A stretch of 64,000 nt of DNA from Planctomycetota bacterium (GTDB lineage Bacteria > Planctomycetota > Phycisphaerae > Phycisphaerales > Phycisphaeraceae). Position numbers and translations under genes: made by a program. The stretch lies in the NCBI GenBank assembly GCA_016350165.1, contig CP066225.1, forward strand, positions 3,968,001 to 4,032,000, in the 5' to 3' direction. Below the pieces are notes generated by a model, which did not search any database, was not told where the DNA came from, and saw only the letters and a list, made by a program, of their open reading frames with translations. Shown here piece by piece: positions 51,915-60,056 of the stretch. The first letter of the stretch is position 1; every line of letters begins with the position of its first letter.

Positions 51915-51942
51915 TTGACAGTGCGGGGGGAAGCTATAGACT
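51915..51942 (+). promoter_or_regulatory. Housekeeping-type promoter of the candidate RNA
   Basis: Perfect TTGACA (51915-51920), 16 bases, then TAGACT (51937-51942). Transcription should begin near 51949. Confidence 0.6.
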
Positions 51943-51948
51943 AATTGT

Positions 51949-52298
51949 TTCAACCACGGGCGTCGTGCGCTCGTAGTTGCGACTTTGTTTCGAATTGACA
52001 AGCCTGAGGCGTAAGCGAATGCGACACGAACGTGCACATTCAATTGGAGCGTTGGCACAGTGATGGGCGTTTATTTGGCCCATCCTGGACGTTGCCTGCT
52101 GCCGGCACTGATGACCTTTGAAGGTCGTCGGATGGATCACAAATATGTGATCTGTTCGAGGATCGTGAAGAAAAAGGAGGTCGCAGTGTAGCGATGTGTT
52201 ATACATTCGCGGCTGCTGCCGATCAGACTCTATCTATAGTAGAGTTGAGATTGGTGATGCGTCTTGGGCCACGTTTCCATTGAGGAACGTGGTTTTTT
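51949..52298 (+). ncRNA. Candidate structured small RNA or nusA-operon leader
   Basis: About 350 nt between a consensus promoter and a terminator, without a supported coding frame. It is dense in hairpins: CACG/CGTG (51955-51967 area), GCC-TGA-GGC, GTGC/GCAC, GATGGGC/GCCCATC (about 52062-52084), GACCTT/AAGGTC (about 52110-52123) and GATCACA/TGTGATC (about 52134-52151). It shows no hallmark of tmRNA, RNase P RNA, SRP RNA or 6S RNA that I can see. A GGAGG at about 52180 precedes a 28-codon frame but with poor spacing. Read-through would make it the nusA leader. Confidence 0.4.
52269..52298 (+). terminator. Terminator of the candidate RNA, upstream of nusA
   Basis: CCACGTT (52269-52275) pairs with AACGTGG (52286-52292), followed by T6. 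It lies about 170 bases before nusA. Confidence 0.8.
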
Positions 52299-52471
52299 GT
52301 TTTTCGGAGCAGGGTGAAGCAAGGTTGGGTGGTCGGGATCATGGGAAATCATGGGGAGAGGGAGACGTTCTCACGGTTAGTGAGCTTTGTGCCTGAGAGT
52401 AAACGGGTGCGAGGCGGAATGTGAGAGCGACAATTGAATAGCTAACAACTGAATAGATGGAATTTGGACAT

Positions 52472-53935
52472 ATGAACTCAAGTGAAATGCTGCGGCTAAT
52501 CGATTCAATCGCACGTGAAAGAAACGTGGATAAGGATGCATTGTTTGCAGATATTGAACAGGCGATGGTGAGTGCTGCTCGGAAGCACTTTAATACTGAA
52601 GGTACGGAAGAATTCCGTAGCGAGGTTGATCGTCTGACTGGTCAGATTCGTCTTTGGCATGAAGAAGAAGAAATTGATTTGGAAGAATTGGGTCGTATTC
52701 CTGCACAGACAGCGAAGCAGGTGATGATTCAGCGATTCCGTGAGGACGAGCGTTCGAGCATCTATAACGAGTTTGCTGACCGTGTTGGTGAGTTGGTTAC
52801 AGGAATGGCCCAGCGTTATGAAGGTGGCGCGTTGGTTGCACAGATTGGTCGTGCGGAAGGTTTTATGCCTCGCAGCGAGCAAATTCCAGGAGAGCAGCAT
52901 CAGGCTGGTGAGCGTGTGCGTTGTTTGATTTTGGATGTGCGTGAGAGTGGCAATCAGGTGAAGATTGTGCTGAGCCGTGCGTCGACTGAGTTTATTCGTC
53001 GCTTGTTTGAGGTAGAAGTACCTGAAGTAAGTGAACGTATTATTGAGATTAAGGCGATGAGCCGCGAGCCGGGTCATCGTACGAAGATAGCGGTGAGTTC
53101 GATTGACTCTAAGGTTGATGCAGTTGGAGCGTGCGTTGGCGTGCGTGGTAGCCGCATTAAGAATATTGTTGATGAATTGGGTGGTGAAAAGATTGATATT
53201 GTGCGTTGGAATGAGTCGAGCCAAATCTTGATTCAGAACGCATTGAAGCCTGCAGAAGTGGTTGAGATTTCACTTTGCTTCGAGCTTGGTCGTGCGACGG
53301 TTGTTGTTGCAGATGATCAGTTGTCACTGGCGATCGGTAAGCGTGGTCAGAACGTGCGTTTGGCTGCGAGACTGACGAACTGGGATATTGATATTCTGAC
53401 GCCGCCTGAATATACGAAGAGCTTGGATGCGATGGAAGCATGCTTGCGTGAAGTAGAAGGCATGGACGATTCAACGATCGATAAGCTGGCGGCACTTGGT
53501 GTTGTTAGTGTGTTTGATGTTGAAGAAGTTGGTGGCGATTATCTTGCTGAGCAGCTTGAGATTGAATCTGAGCTTGCAGAGAAGATGGTCGATGCAGCGA
53601 TTGAGCGTGGCAAGGTTCTGAGTGAAGAACAAGCTAAGGAGAAGGACGCTGCTGCGAAGCGTAAGGCTGTAGAGAAGGATGAGATTGCAAACATGCCGGG
53701 CGCTGCTCAGGCTGCTGCGATTCTGGGTGATATTTTGACCCCAGCGCCAACTGCAGAAGAAACGCCAGCAGAAGAAGTTGCTGCGGAAGAAGAAGCAGTC
53801 GTTGAAGAAGCTCCTGCAGAGGAAGCTGCTCCCGAATCTGATACAGAAGAGGGTAGCATTGTCGATATGTTGGAAAAACAGCACGAAGCGGCTGATTCTG
53901 AAGCTGAGAAGGCTGAAGAAGATAAAGCTGAGTAA
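52472..53935 (+). CDS. nusA: Transcription termination/antitermination protein NusA
   Basis: Binds RNA polymerase and nascent RNA to modulate pausing, termination and antitermination. Length is 487 residues from 52472; an ATG at 52457 is also possible. The N-terminal polymerase-binding domain (MLRLIDSIARERNVDKDALF) is followed by S1 (about 106-180, GQLV-like GELVTGMAQRYEGGALVAQIG), KH1 with GVRGSR (about 221) and KH2 with AIGKRGQNVRLAARL (about 285). One helix-hairpin-helix repeat follows (about 325-380). The last ~80 residues are an acidic, Ala/Glu-rich low-complexity tail. RimP, usually encoded just before nusA, is absent. Confidence 0.96.
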   Translation: MNSSEMLRLIDSIARERNVDKDALFADIEQAMVSAARKHFNTEGTEEFRSEVDRLTGQIRLWHEEEEIDLEELGRIPAQTAKQVMIQRFREDERSSIYNEFADRVGELVTGMAQRYEGGALVAQIGRAEGFMPRSEQIPGEQHQAGERVRCLILDVRESGNQVKIVLSRASTEFIRRLFEVEVPEVSERIIEIKAMSREPGHRTKIAVSSIDSKVDAVGACVGVRGSRIKNIVDELGGEKIDIVRWNESSQILIQNALKPAEVVEISLCFELGRATVVVADDQLSLAIGKRGQNVRLAARLTNWDIDILTPPEYTKSLDAMEACLREVEGMDDSTIDKLAALGVVSVFDVEEVGGDYLAEQLEIESELAEKMVDAAIERGKVLSEEQAKEKDAAAKRKAVEKDEIANMPGAAQAAAILGDILTPAPTAEETPAEEVAAEEEAVVEEAPAEEAAPESDTEEGSIVDMLEKQHEAADSEAEKAEEDKAE

Positions 53936-54166
53936 GTGTAAGTTGAATAAAGGGAGGGGCGGCCTGTGTGGTCGCAAGTCTTGTTCGTTGTGATAACGGA
54001 TTAAGGCTGATCGGAACCTGCGTTGGGTTCTGATAGAAAGAATGACAGTTTGGTGATCGTGTTGTGCATTGACGAGAAGGAAAGTCAGTGCAAGGCAAAT
54101 GCCTCGACCAGCATGTGACCCGGCTACAACTAACCGCCGATCGAGATTGATCGGAAGGAGTGAGCA

Positions 54167-57100
54167 TTGGCAAAAGCCAAGCGCGTATTTGAGCTCGCCA
54201 AAGAACTTGGTGTAAAGAGCAAGGCAATCGTTGATAAATGCCAAGCCGAAGGTGTGCCGGGCATAACGAACCACATGTCAACGGTGAAGCTGGGTCTAGC
54301 GGAGACAGTCCGCCAGTGGTTCAGTGACGCTGCTGCCGCCTCTGATAGTACGGCAGTCGAGACAGCTGAGAAGGTTGATCTTGAGAAGGCGAAGGCAAAG
54401 GCGAAGGCTCGCAAGAAAGCGAAACCTCTAAAGACATCAGTCGAATCGAAGGCTACAGCGAAGAAGCCAGTGACAGTTGTGAAAGAAGCAGTTGTTGTGC
54501 AGGATGAATCGCTTGCGGAAGCTGTCGTTGAAGCTGAAGTTAAGGTTGCAGAGCCTGTTGCAGAAACAGCGGCTCCGGCAGCACCGGCACCGGTTGTTGA
54601 AGAGCCGAAGGTTGAAGAACCTAAGGAGCAGATAGCAGCTGAAGTGAAGGTTGAAGATCAGCCAGCGGTTGTCGAGAAGAAAGAAGAGAAGAAGGCTGAA
54701 GAGGAAGCACCGAAGCGTCCTGAGAAGCCAGCGGTTGTGACTCCTGAACAGATTGCAGGTAAAGCGAAGGCTAAGCCTAAGGTCGTGAAGAGGGAAGATA
54801 AGGGCGGCGATAAGGGGCGTGGTGGCAAGAAAAAAGACTTCGATAAGAACCGAGGCAAAGGCAACAAGGGCGGTCACGCACCGGTTGTGAAGAAGCAACC
54901 AGTGCCAGTGGTTAAGGGTCCTCGTGTTGTGAAGCCAATGGGACAGGTGAATGTGCCTGACCGTCCAGAGATCATTAAGCCAGTTGGCCAGATGATGGAG
55001 AAACCGAAACAGGTTGCTCTGAAGGGTCCAAAGGTTATCCGTGTTGAGAAACCTGAGCCAGTGGTTCAGCGTCCTCCACGTGGTGGCAATGGTGGTCCTC
55101 GTCGTGGTGGCGGTGGTCAAGGCGGCGGTGGTCCAAGAGGCGGTCGCGGTCCAATGGGCGGTGGCGGCGGCGGTCCAAGAGGTCCACGTGGCCCAATGGG
55201 CGGCGGTGGTGCAGGAGCACCTCCAATGGACATGGGTGCTGTTGAAGGTATCTCAAGATCACGTGGTCCAGCTCGTGGCCGAGGTGCCGGCGCTGGAGCA
55301 GGCGGTGGACAAGGCGGCCAAGGTGGCGGCGGTGGTCCACAGCGTGGTGGTCCACAACGCGGTGGCAAGGGCGGCGGTCGTCGCGGCATGAACCAACGTC
55401 GTGGACGTAGCGGTTCAGCGGCATTGCCATCAGGTCCAAGTAAGTTTTCACAGGCGGACATGGAGGAACTAGATGCACGGCTGAAAGGCGCATCTGGTTT
55501 CATGAAGCAACGCCGTCGTGATATGAACAAGCGTGGCCAGCAAGTTGCACCGACCCCAGCGATGGTTGGTGGTAAGGTTGAAATTGCTGAGCCAATTACG
55601 ATTAAGAGCCTGAGTGCTGCGACCGGTATCAAGGGCGCAGACATCATGAAGTACTTGTTCGCCAAGGGCATCATGGCGACGATCAACTCAGCGATCGATA
55701 CAGAAGCAGCGATGGAAGTCGCACTTGAGTACGACATTGAGTTAGAAGTCAAGGAAATGGAAACTGCGGAGCAAATGCTCGTCAAGCAGTTTGAAGGTCG
55801 CGAGAAGGTCGATGTTAAAGGCCGTCCTCCAGTGGTTACCGTGCTTGGTCACGTTGACCATGGTAAGACGAGTTTGCTTGACCGAATCCGTAAAGCAGAC
55901 GTTGCTGCACACGAAGCTGGTGGTATCACTCAGCACGTTGGTGCGTACCGTGTGACGATTAAGGGTTCGGATGCTAGTGATAAGACGGTTGTGTTCTTGG
56001 ACACGCCTGGTCACGAAGCGTTTACATCGATGCGTGCTCGTGGTGCTGGTATGACCGACATGGTTGTATTGGTTGTTGCCGCGGACGACGGTTGTATGCC
56101 TCAGACGATTGAGTCGATCAACCACTCAAAGGCTGCGGGCGTACCGGTTGTTGTCGCACTGAATAAGTGTGATACGCCGCAAGCGACACCTGAAAATATT
56201 CAGAAGATTTATGGCCAACTTGCTGAGCATGGGTTGAACCCAACTGAGTGGGGTGGCGAAACTGAAATCATCAAAACTAGTGCAATCACAGGCGAAGGTG
56301 TTGAGGATCTGATTGAGATTCTTGACTACCAAGCTGAACTGCTCGACTTGACTGCTGATTACGGCGGACCAGCGAGAGGTACAGTTGTCGAAGCTGAGAT
56401 GCAGACCGGTCGTGGTAGTGTTGCGAGAGTGTTGCTACAGGAAGGCCAAATGAAGGTCGGCTCCTATATCAACATTGGTCGTGCATTCGGTCGTGTCCGT
56501 GACATGTCTGACGACAAGGGCAAGAGCTTGAAGAGTGCTGGCCCAGCGACACCACTTGAATTGTCCGGTATCGACATTTTGCCTGACGCTGGTGATAAGT
56601 TCTATGTGACAGATAGTCTGCAACAGGCAGAGCAGGTTGCACAGCAGTACCGCGATGCGGAACGTATGCAAATGCTTGCTGCTCAGACGAAGGTGACACT
56701 GGACAACTTCGCAAGTGCTATTAAGGAAGGCCAAAAGCAGGATCTGCGTGTTGTCTTGAAGGCAGACGTGCAGGGTACGCTGAAGGTGCTGCGTGATAGC
56801 CTTGAGAAATTGTCGAATGATGAAGTCCAAGTCAAGGTGCTGCACAGTGCTGTTGGCGGCGTGACCGAGTCGGACGTTGTTCTGGCTGACGCATCTGATG
56901 CGATCATCATTGGTTTCCACGTTGCGATCACTCCAGCGGTTCGTGAAATTGCAGAAGCTCGTAAGGTTGACGTAAGACTCTACCGCGTGCTGTACGAACT
57001 GACTGACGAAGTGAAGCAGGCACTTGAAGGCATGCTTGCTCCAGAGAAGAAGGAAGAGCAAGTCGGCGTGGCGGAAGTCAAGGAAGCGTTCAAGATCTCG

Positions 57101-57361
57101 AAGCTCGGCATGGTTGCGGGTTGCATCGTTGAAGACGGTGCAATGCGTAAGGATTGCAAAGCGAGAATCACACGTAACGGTGTTGTTGTTACAGACGAAC
57201 GTGATATTGAGAGCATTCGCCGCGTGAAGGACGAGGTGAAGGAAGTTCGTGCTGGTACCGAATGTGGTATCAGGCTCGTGGGCTTCGAAGACATCAAGTC
57301 CGGCGACCGCATCGAATGCTACCGAGTTATCGAAGTGAAGCGTAAGCTTGAACTTGGATAA
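54167..57361 (+). CDS. infB: Translation initiation factor IF-2
   Basis: GTPase that brings initiator tRNA to the 30S subunit; 1064 residues. TTG start behind AAGGAG (6 nt spacing). The N-terminal IF2N module (RVFELAKELGVKSKAIV) is followed by a long low-complexity region: Lys/Glu/Ala/Pro-rich to about residue 300, then Gly/Arg-rich RGG-like repeats (about 303-414). A second IF2N-type module is at ~470-540. The G domain shows GHVDHGKTSLL (about 560), DTPGHEAFTSMRARG and NKCD. Domains II-IV and the C2 tRNA-binding domain complete it. It follows nusA in the common order, but without ylxR. Confidence 0.97.
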   Translation: MAKAKRVFELAKELGVKSKAIVDKCQAEGVPGITNHMSTVKLGLAETVRQWFSDAAAASDSTAVETAEKVDLEKAKAKAKARKKAKPLKTSVESKATAKKPVTVVKEAVVVQDESLAEAVVEAEVKVAEPVAETAAPAAPAPVVEEPKVEEPKEQIAAEVKVEDQPAVVEKKEEKKAEEEAPKRPEKPAVVTPEQIAGKAKAKPKVVKREDKGGDKGRGGKKKDFDKNRGKGNKGGHAPVVKKQPVPVVKGPRVVKPMGQVNVPDRPEIIKPVGQMMEKPKQVALKGPKVIRVEKPEPVVQRPPRGGNGGPRRGGGGQGGGGPRGGRGPMGGGGGGPRGPRGPMGGGGAGAPPMDMGAVEGISRSRGPARGRGAGAGAGGGQGGQGGGGGPQRGGPQRGGKGGGRRGMNQRRGRSGSAALPSGPSKFSQADMEELDARLKGASGFMKQRRRDMNKRGQQVAPTPAMVGGKVEIAEPITIKSLSAATGIKGADIMKYLFAKGIMATINSAIDTEAAMEVALEYDIELEVKEMETAEQMLVKQFEGREKVDVKGRPPVVTVLGHVDHGKTSLLDRIRKADVAAHEAGGITQHVGAYRVTIKGSDASDKTVVFLDTPGHEAFTSMRARGAGMTDMVVLVVAADDGCMPQTIESINHSKAAGVPVVVALNKCDTPQATPENIQKIYGQLAEHGLNPTEWGGETEIIKTSAITGEGVEDLIEILDYQAELLDLTADYGGPARGTVVEAEMQTGRGSVARVLLQEGQMKVGSYINIGRAFGRVRDMSDDKGKSLKSAGPATPLELSGIDILPDAGDKFYVTDSLQQAEQVAQQYRDAERMQMLAAQTKVTLDNFASAIKEGQKQDLRVVLKADVQGTLKVLRDSLEKLSNDEVQVKVLHSAVGGVTESDVVLADASDAIIIGFHVAITPAVREIAEARKVDVRLYRVLYELTDEVKQALEGMLAPEKKEEQVGVAEVKEAFKISKLGMVAGCIVEDGAMRKDCKARITRNGVVVTDERDIESIRRVKDEVKEVRAGTECGIRLVGFEDIKSGDRIECYRVIEVKRKLELG

Positions 57362-57379
57362 AAAAGAAAACAATGAAGA

Positions 57380-57413
57380 GCGGGTCATGAAAGTGGCCCG
57401 CGATCTTCTTTTT
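57380..57413 (+). terminator. Terminator-like hairpin after infB
   Basis: GCGGGTC (57380-57386) pairs with GGCCCGC (57395-57401), with a T-rich tail (TCTTCTTTTT). It may partly uncouple infB from downstream genes. Confidence 0.65.
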
Positions 57414-57428
57414 GATAATCAAGTGTGA

Positions 57429-57725
57429 ATGAGCATGATCATTGGTGTTCTGCAAGTTGAGCTGGTTGTTGATGGTGCGATGTCGTTGAAAGATAAGCGA
57501 CGGGTAGTGAAGAGTCTGAAAGACAAGCTTCATAATGAGCATCAGGTATCGGTGGCTGAGATTGATTTGCAGGACAGTGTTACGACGGCGGTGCTCGGGA
57601 TCGCAATGGTCAGCAATGATGTGCAGTACACACAAGGGGCGATGGATAAGCTGATCGAAAAGATTAAAAAGGGCAGAGGTTACTTTGTTCAAGATTTTGA
57701 TCTTCAGATTCTGACGGGGCAATAA
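57429..57725 (+). CDS. DUF503 (YlxP-like) family protein
   Basis: A 98-residue ferredoxin-like-fold protein. The family pattern is evident: MIIGVLQVELVVDGAMSLKDKR, then VVKSLKDKLHNEHQVSVAEID, and a C-terminal basic helix. DUF503 genes often lie between infB and rbfA, as here, and may bind RNA or the ribosome, but function is not established. ATG at 57429 or 57435. Confidence 0.88.
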   Translation: MSMIIGVLQVELVVDGAMSLKDKRRVVKSLKDKLHNEHQVSVAEIDLQDSVTTAVLGIAMVSNDVQYTQGAMDKLIEKIKKGRGYFVQDFDLQILTGQ

Positions 57726-57823
57726 TGGGGTTGTGAGTGGTTTGGAATTAGGTATCAGGCATTGGCTATTCAAGAGTTAGATGGCTAATTGTCTGAACTG
57801 AGTGACAGGGAAGAAAAGATTTA

Positions 57824-58234
57824 ATGTCGCATAAGATTGCACAAGTTGAAGCAGTATTGAGTAAAGCGATCGCAAAGGTTCTTCAGCAGAAGATTTCTGA
57901 TCCTCGCATTCGTGGCATGATTAGTATCACGAAGTTGAAGGTGGCGAAAGATATGAGAACTGCGACTGTTCGTGTTTCAGTTATGCCCGATCAGTATCAG
58001 AAGCTGACGGTAAATGGCTTGAATCATGCTCGTGTACACATTCAGCATTTAGTGCGAAAAGAAGTCGCATTGCGTATTGTGCCTCATTTTGAGTTTCGTT
58101 TAGATGAAACTCTTAAGAAGCAAGCTGAGATTTATGCTGCGATCAATGAGGGTATGAAAAAAACCGGTGTTGAGGATGCTGAGACGGCTCAAGAAGAAGA
58201 CGGACCAGAAGAGGGGCAGACCGAAGAAGTTTGA
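57824..58234 (+). CDS. rbfA: Ribosome-binding factor A
   Basis: A 136-residue KH-like protein that binds the 5' helix of 16S rRNA and is needed for late 30S maturation, especially in the cold. Visible features are AKVLQQKISDPRIRGMISITKLKVAKDMRTA and FRLDETLKKQAEIYAAINE near the end. The last ~15 residues are acidic (EEDGPEEGQTEE). It follows DUF503 with a 98-base gap in the nusA cluster. truB, a frequent next gene, is not here. Confidence 0.95.
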   Translation: MSHKIAQVEAVLSKAIAKVLQQKISDPRIRGMISITKLKVAKDMRTATVRVSVMPDQYQKLTVNGLNHARVHIQHLVRKEVALRIVPHFEFRLDETLKKQAEIYAAINEGMKKTGVEDAETAQEEDGPEEGQTEEV

Positions 58235-58297
58235 GTCTGTAATCAGTGATGAACAGCCACGGGCTCAGATGACGTGGGTTAGATAAGGAATATCAAA

Positions 58298-59116
58298 GTG
58301 AGTGATCAAGCGAAAAAGTTTGAAACGCTGCTTGGAAAAATAAAGAAGAAGTACAAGCCAGAAGAGTTTCCGCCGCGCGATGGTGTGACGCAATTGATGG
58401 TTGGTTTCTTAACATGGGAAGCGACACGTGATCAAGCCGAGGATGCACTCGGAGCTCTCATGGAGGCGATGGTCGATGTGAATGAGTTGCGTGTGACACA
58501 CGTTTCAGAGTTGATCGACATTATCGGCAAGAAATATCCGTTTGTGGAAGAGCGGATTATCCGTTTGAAAGAAGCGCTAAATGCTGTTTACAACCTTGAG
58601 CACGGTGTGACGATGAAGTCCATCGACGGTAAAGGTAAGAAAGAGCAGAAGGCTTATTTAGATACTTTGCCAGCAGTACCAGCGTTTGTTAAAGCGCAGG
58701 TCATGCTGTTGTGTTTCGGTGGTCACGCGATGCCTGTGGACCGCCGCTTGGGTTATTTATTGGAAAAAGAGGGGATAGTCGACAATGGAGGTGATCTTCC
58801 AGCGGTCGAATCGTTTTTGCTGAAGCAAGTAAAAGCGAGCGACTGTTTGGAGAGTCATTTGTATCTTCAAGCATGGGCAGATGATCAAAAGATTACCGGC
58901 CTGAAAATGAAGAGTACGGTTATCGAAATTGAAGACAAGTCCCGTAAAACTGTGAAGCCTACTGCTAAGAAGAGCACTAAGAAGGGCAGCAGTAAGAAAG
59001 CTGAAGCATCGTCAAGTAGCAAGAAATCTACAACCAAGAAGACGACTGCAAAAAAAACAGCTGCAAAGAAAAGTTCCAGTAAACAAACCTCGAAGAAATC
59101 GAGTAAGAAAAAGTAG
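58298..59116 (+). CDS. HhH-GPD-like (endonuclease III fold) protein with lysine-rich tail
   Basis: A 272-residue protein; GTG start with AAGGA upstream. Residues ~5-200 are helical and resemble the endonuclease III / HhH-GPD DNA glycosylase fold: FPPRDGVTQLMVGFLTW, then LPAVPAFVKAQVMLLCFG in place of the hairpin-helix-hairpin, and HAMPVDRRLGYLL where the catalytic Asp (VDRR) is retained. The catalytic lysine and iron-sulfur cysteines are not visible. Residues ~216-272 are Lys/Ser/Thr-rich (KKSTKKGSSKKAEASSS), histone-like. It may be a DNA-binding protein rather than an active glycosylase. Co-oriented between rbfA and hisG. Confidence 0.65.
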   Translation: MSDQAKKFETLLGKIKKKYKPEEFPPRDGVTQLMVGFLTWEATRDQAEDALGALMEAMVDVNELRVTHVSELIDIIGKKYPFVEERIIRLKEALNAVYNLEHGVTMKSIDGKGKKEQKAYLDTLPAVPAFVKAQVMLLCFGGHAMPVDRRLGYLLEKEGIVDNGGDLPAVESFLLKQVKASDCLESHLYLQAWADDQKITGLKMKSTVIEIEDKSRKTVKPTAKKSTKKGSSKKAEASSSSKKSTTKKTTAKKTAAKKSSSKQTSKKSSKKK

Positions 59117-59124
59117 AAATAACG

Positions 59125-60009
59125 ATGAGTGAGAATCAAGACAAGATGTTAAAGATTGGTATTCCTAAGGGTAGCCTTCAGGATGCGACTGTTGATCTAT
59201 TTGGTCGTGCAGGCTATTCAGTGAGAGTACCTAGTCGCTCTTACATTCCAGTGATCGATGATGATCAGATGAGCGGTGTTTTGTTCCGTGCCCAGGAAAT
59301 GAGCCGATACGTAGAAGACGGCGTCGTGGATATGGGTATTACAGGACACGACTGGGTGGTGGAGAATGACTCGGATGTTGTTGAAGTGTGCGAGTTAAAG
59401 TATTCCAAAGCAACCAGCAATCCTGCACGTTGGGTATTGGCTGTAGCTGAGGAAAGTGGCATGGACAAGATTGAAGATCTTGAAGGTAAGATCATCGCAA
59501 CTGAATTGCCTGAGACGACGAAGCGTTTCTTCAAAGAGAAGGGCGTTAATGCGAAGGTCGAATTCAGTTGGGGTGCGACAGAAGTGAAAGCTCGTTTGGT
59601 TGACGGCATCGTTGACGTGACCGAAACCGGCTCATCACTTCGTGCAAATAAACTTAAAGTGTTGGCAGAACTTTTGAGTTCCACCACACGTTTAATTGCT
59701 AACAAGGACGCATGGAATGATCCTTGGAAGCGTCAGAAGATTGAAGACTTAGCGTTGCTTCTTCAAGGTGCGATCGCGGCGAAATCCAAGGTCGGTTTGA
59801 AGATGAACGTTGAGAAGTCAAAACTCGATGAAGTATTGAAGCTTCTTCCGTCGGAACAGTCACCGACGGTGAATCAACTCGCAGATGATGCGTGGGTTGC
59901 GATTGAAGTGATCGTTGAATCTAAGATTGAACGTGAGATCGTTCCTCAATTGACACGCGCTGGTGCGAAAGCGATCTTCAGCTATCCGCTGAACAAAGTG
60001 ATCTCCTGA
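59125..60009 (+). CDS. hisG: ATP phosphoribosyltransferase (long form)
   Basis: First, feedback-controlled step of histidine synthesis: ATP plus PRPP to phosphoribosyl-ATP. At 294 residues it is the long form, with a C-terminal ACT-like regulatory domain (about 215-294, SPTVNQLADDAWVAIEVIV). The catalytic part shows LKIGIPKGSLQDAT, MGITGHDWV, TELPETTKRFF and the PRPP loop VDGIVDVTETGSSLRAN. It starts 8 bases after the HhH-like gene, so the two are co-transcribed. No other his gene is near. Confidence 0.94.
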   Translation: MSENQDKMLKIGIPKGSLQDATVDLFGRAGYSVRVPSRSYIPVIDDDQMSGVLFRAQEMSRYVEDGVVDMGITGHDWVVENDSDVVEVCELKYSKATSNPARWVLAVAEESGMDKIEDLEGKIIATELPETTKRFFKEKGVNAKVEFSWGATEVKARLVDGIVDVTETGSSLRANKLKVLAELLSSTTRLIANKDAWNDPWKRQKIEDLALLLQGAIAAKSKVGLKMNVEKSKLDEVLKLLPSEQSPTVNQLADDAWVAIEVIVESKIEREIVPQLTRAGAKAIFSYPLNKVIS

Positions 60010-60056
60010 GCTTGATGACTGACAAGCGAGAGGGATTGCGCTTGGTTAGGTAATCG

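Noticed and set aside
51949-52298. tmRNA, RNase P RNA, SRP RNA or 6S RNA
   Set aside because: Length would suit tmRNA or RNase P, but no tag-peptide frame, tRNA-like end, GAGGAAAGTCC or SRP tetraloop region was found.
55041-55785. Open frames antisense or shifted within the infB glycine-rich region
   Set aside because: These are by-products of GGN repeats in GC-rich coding sequence.
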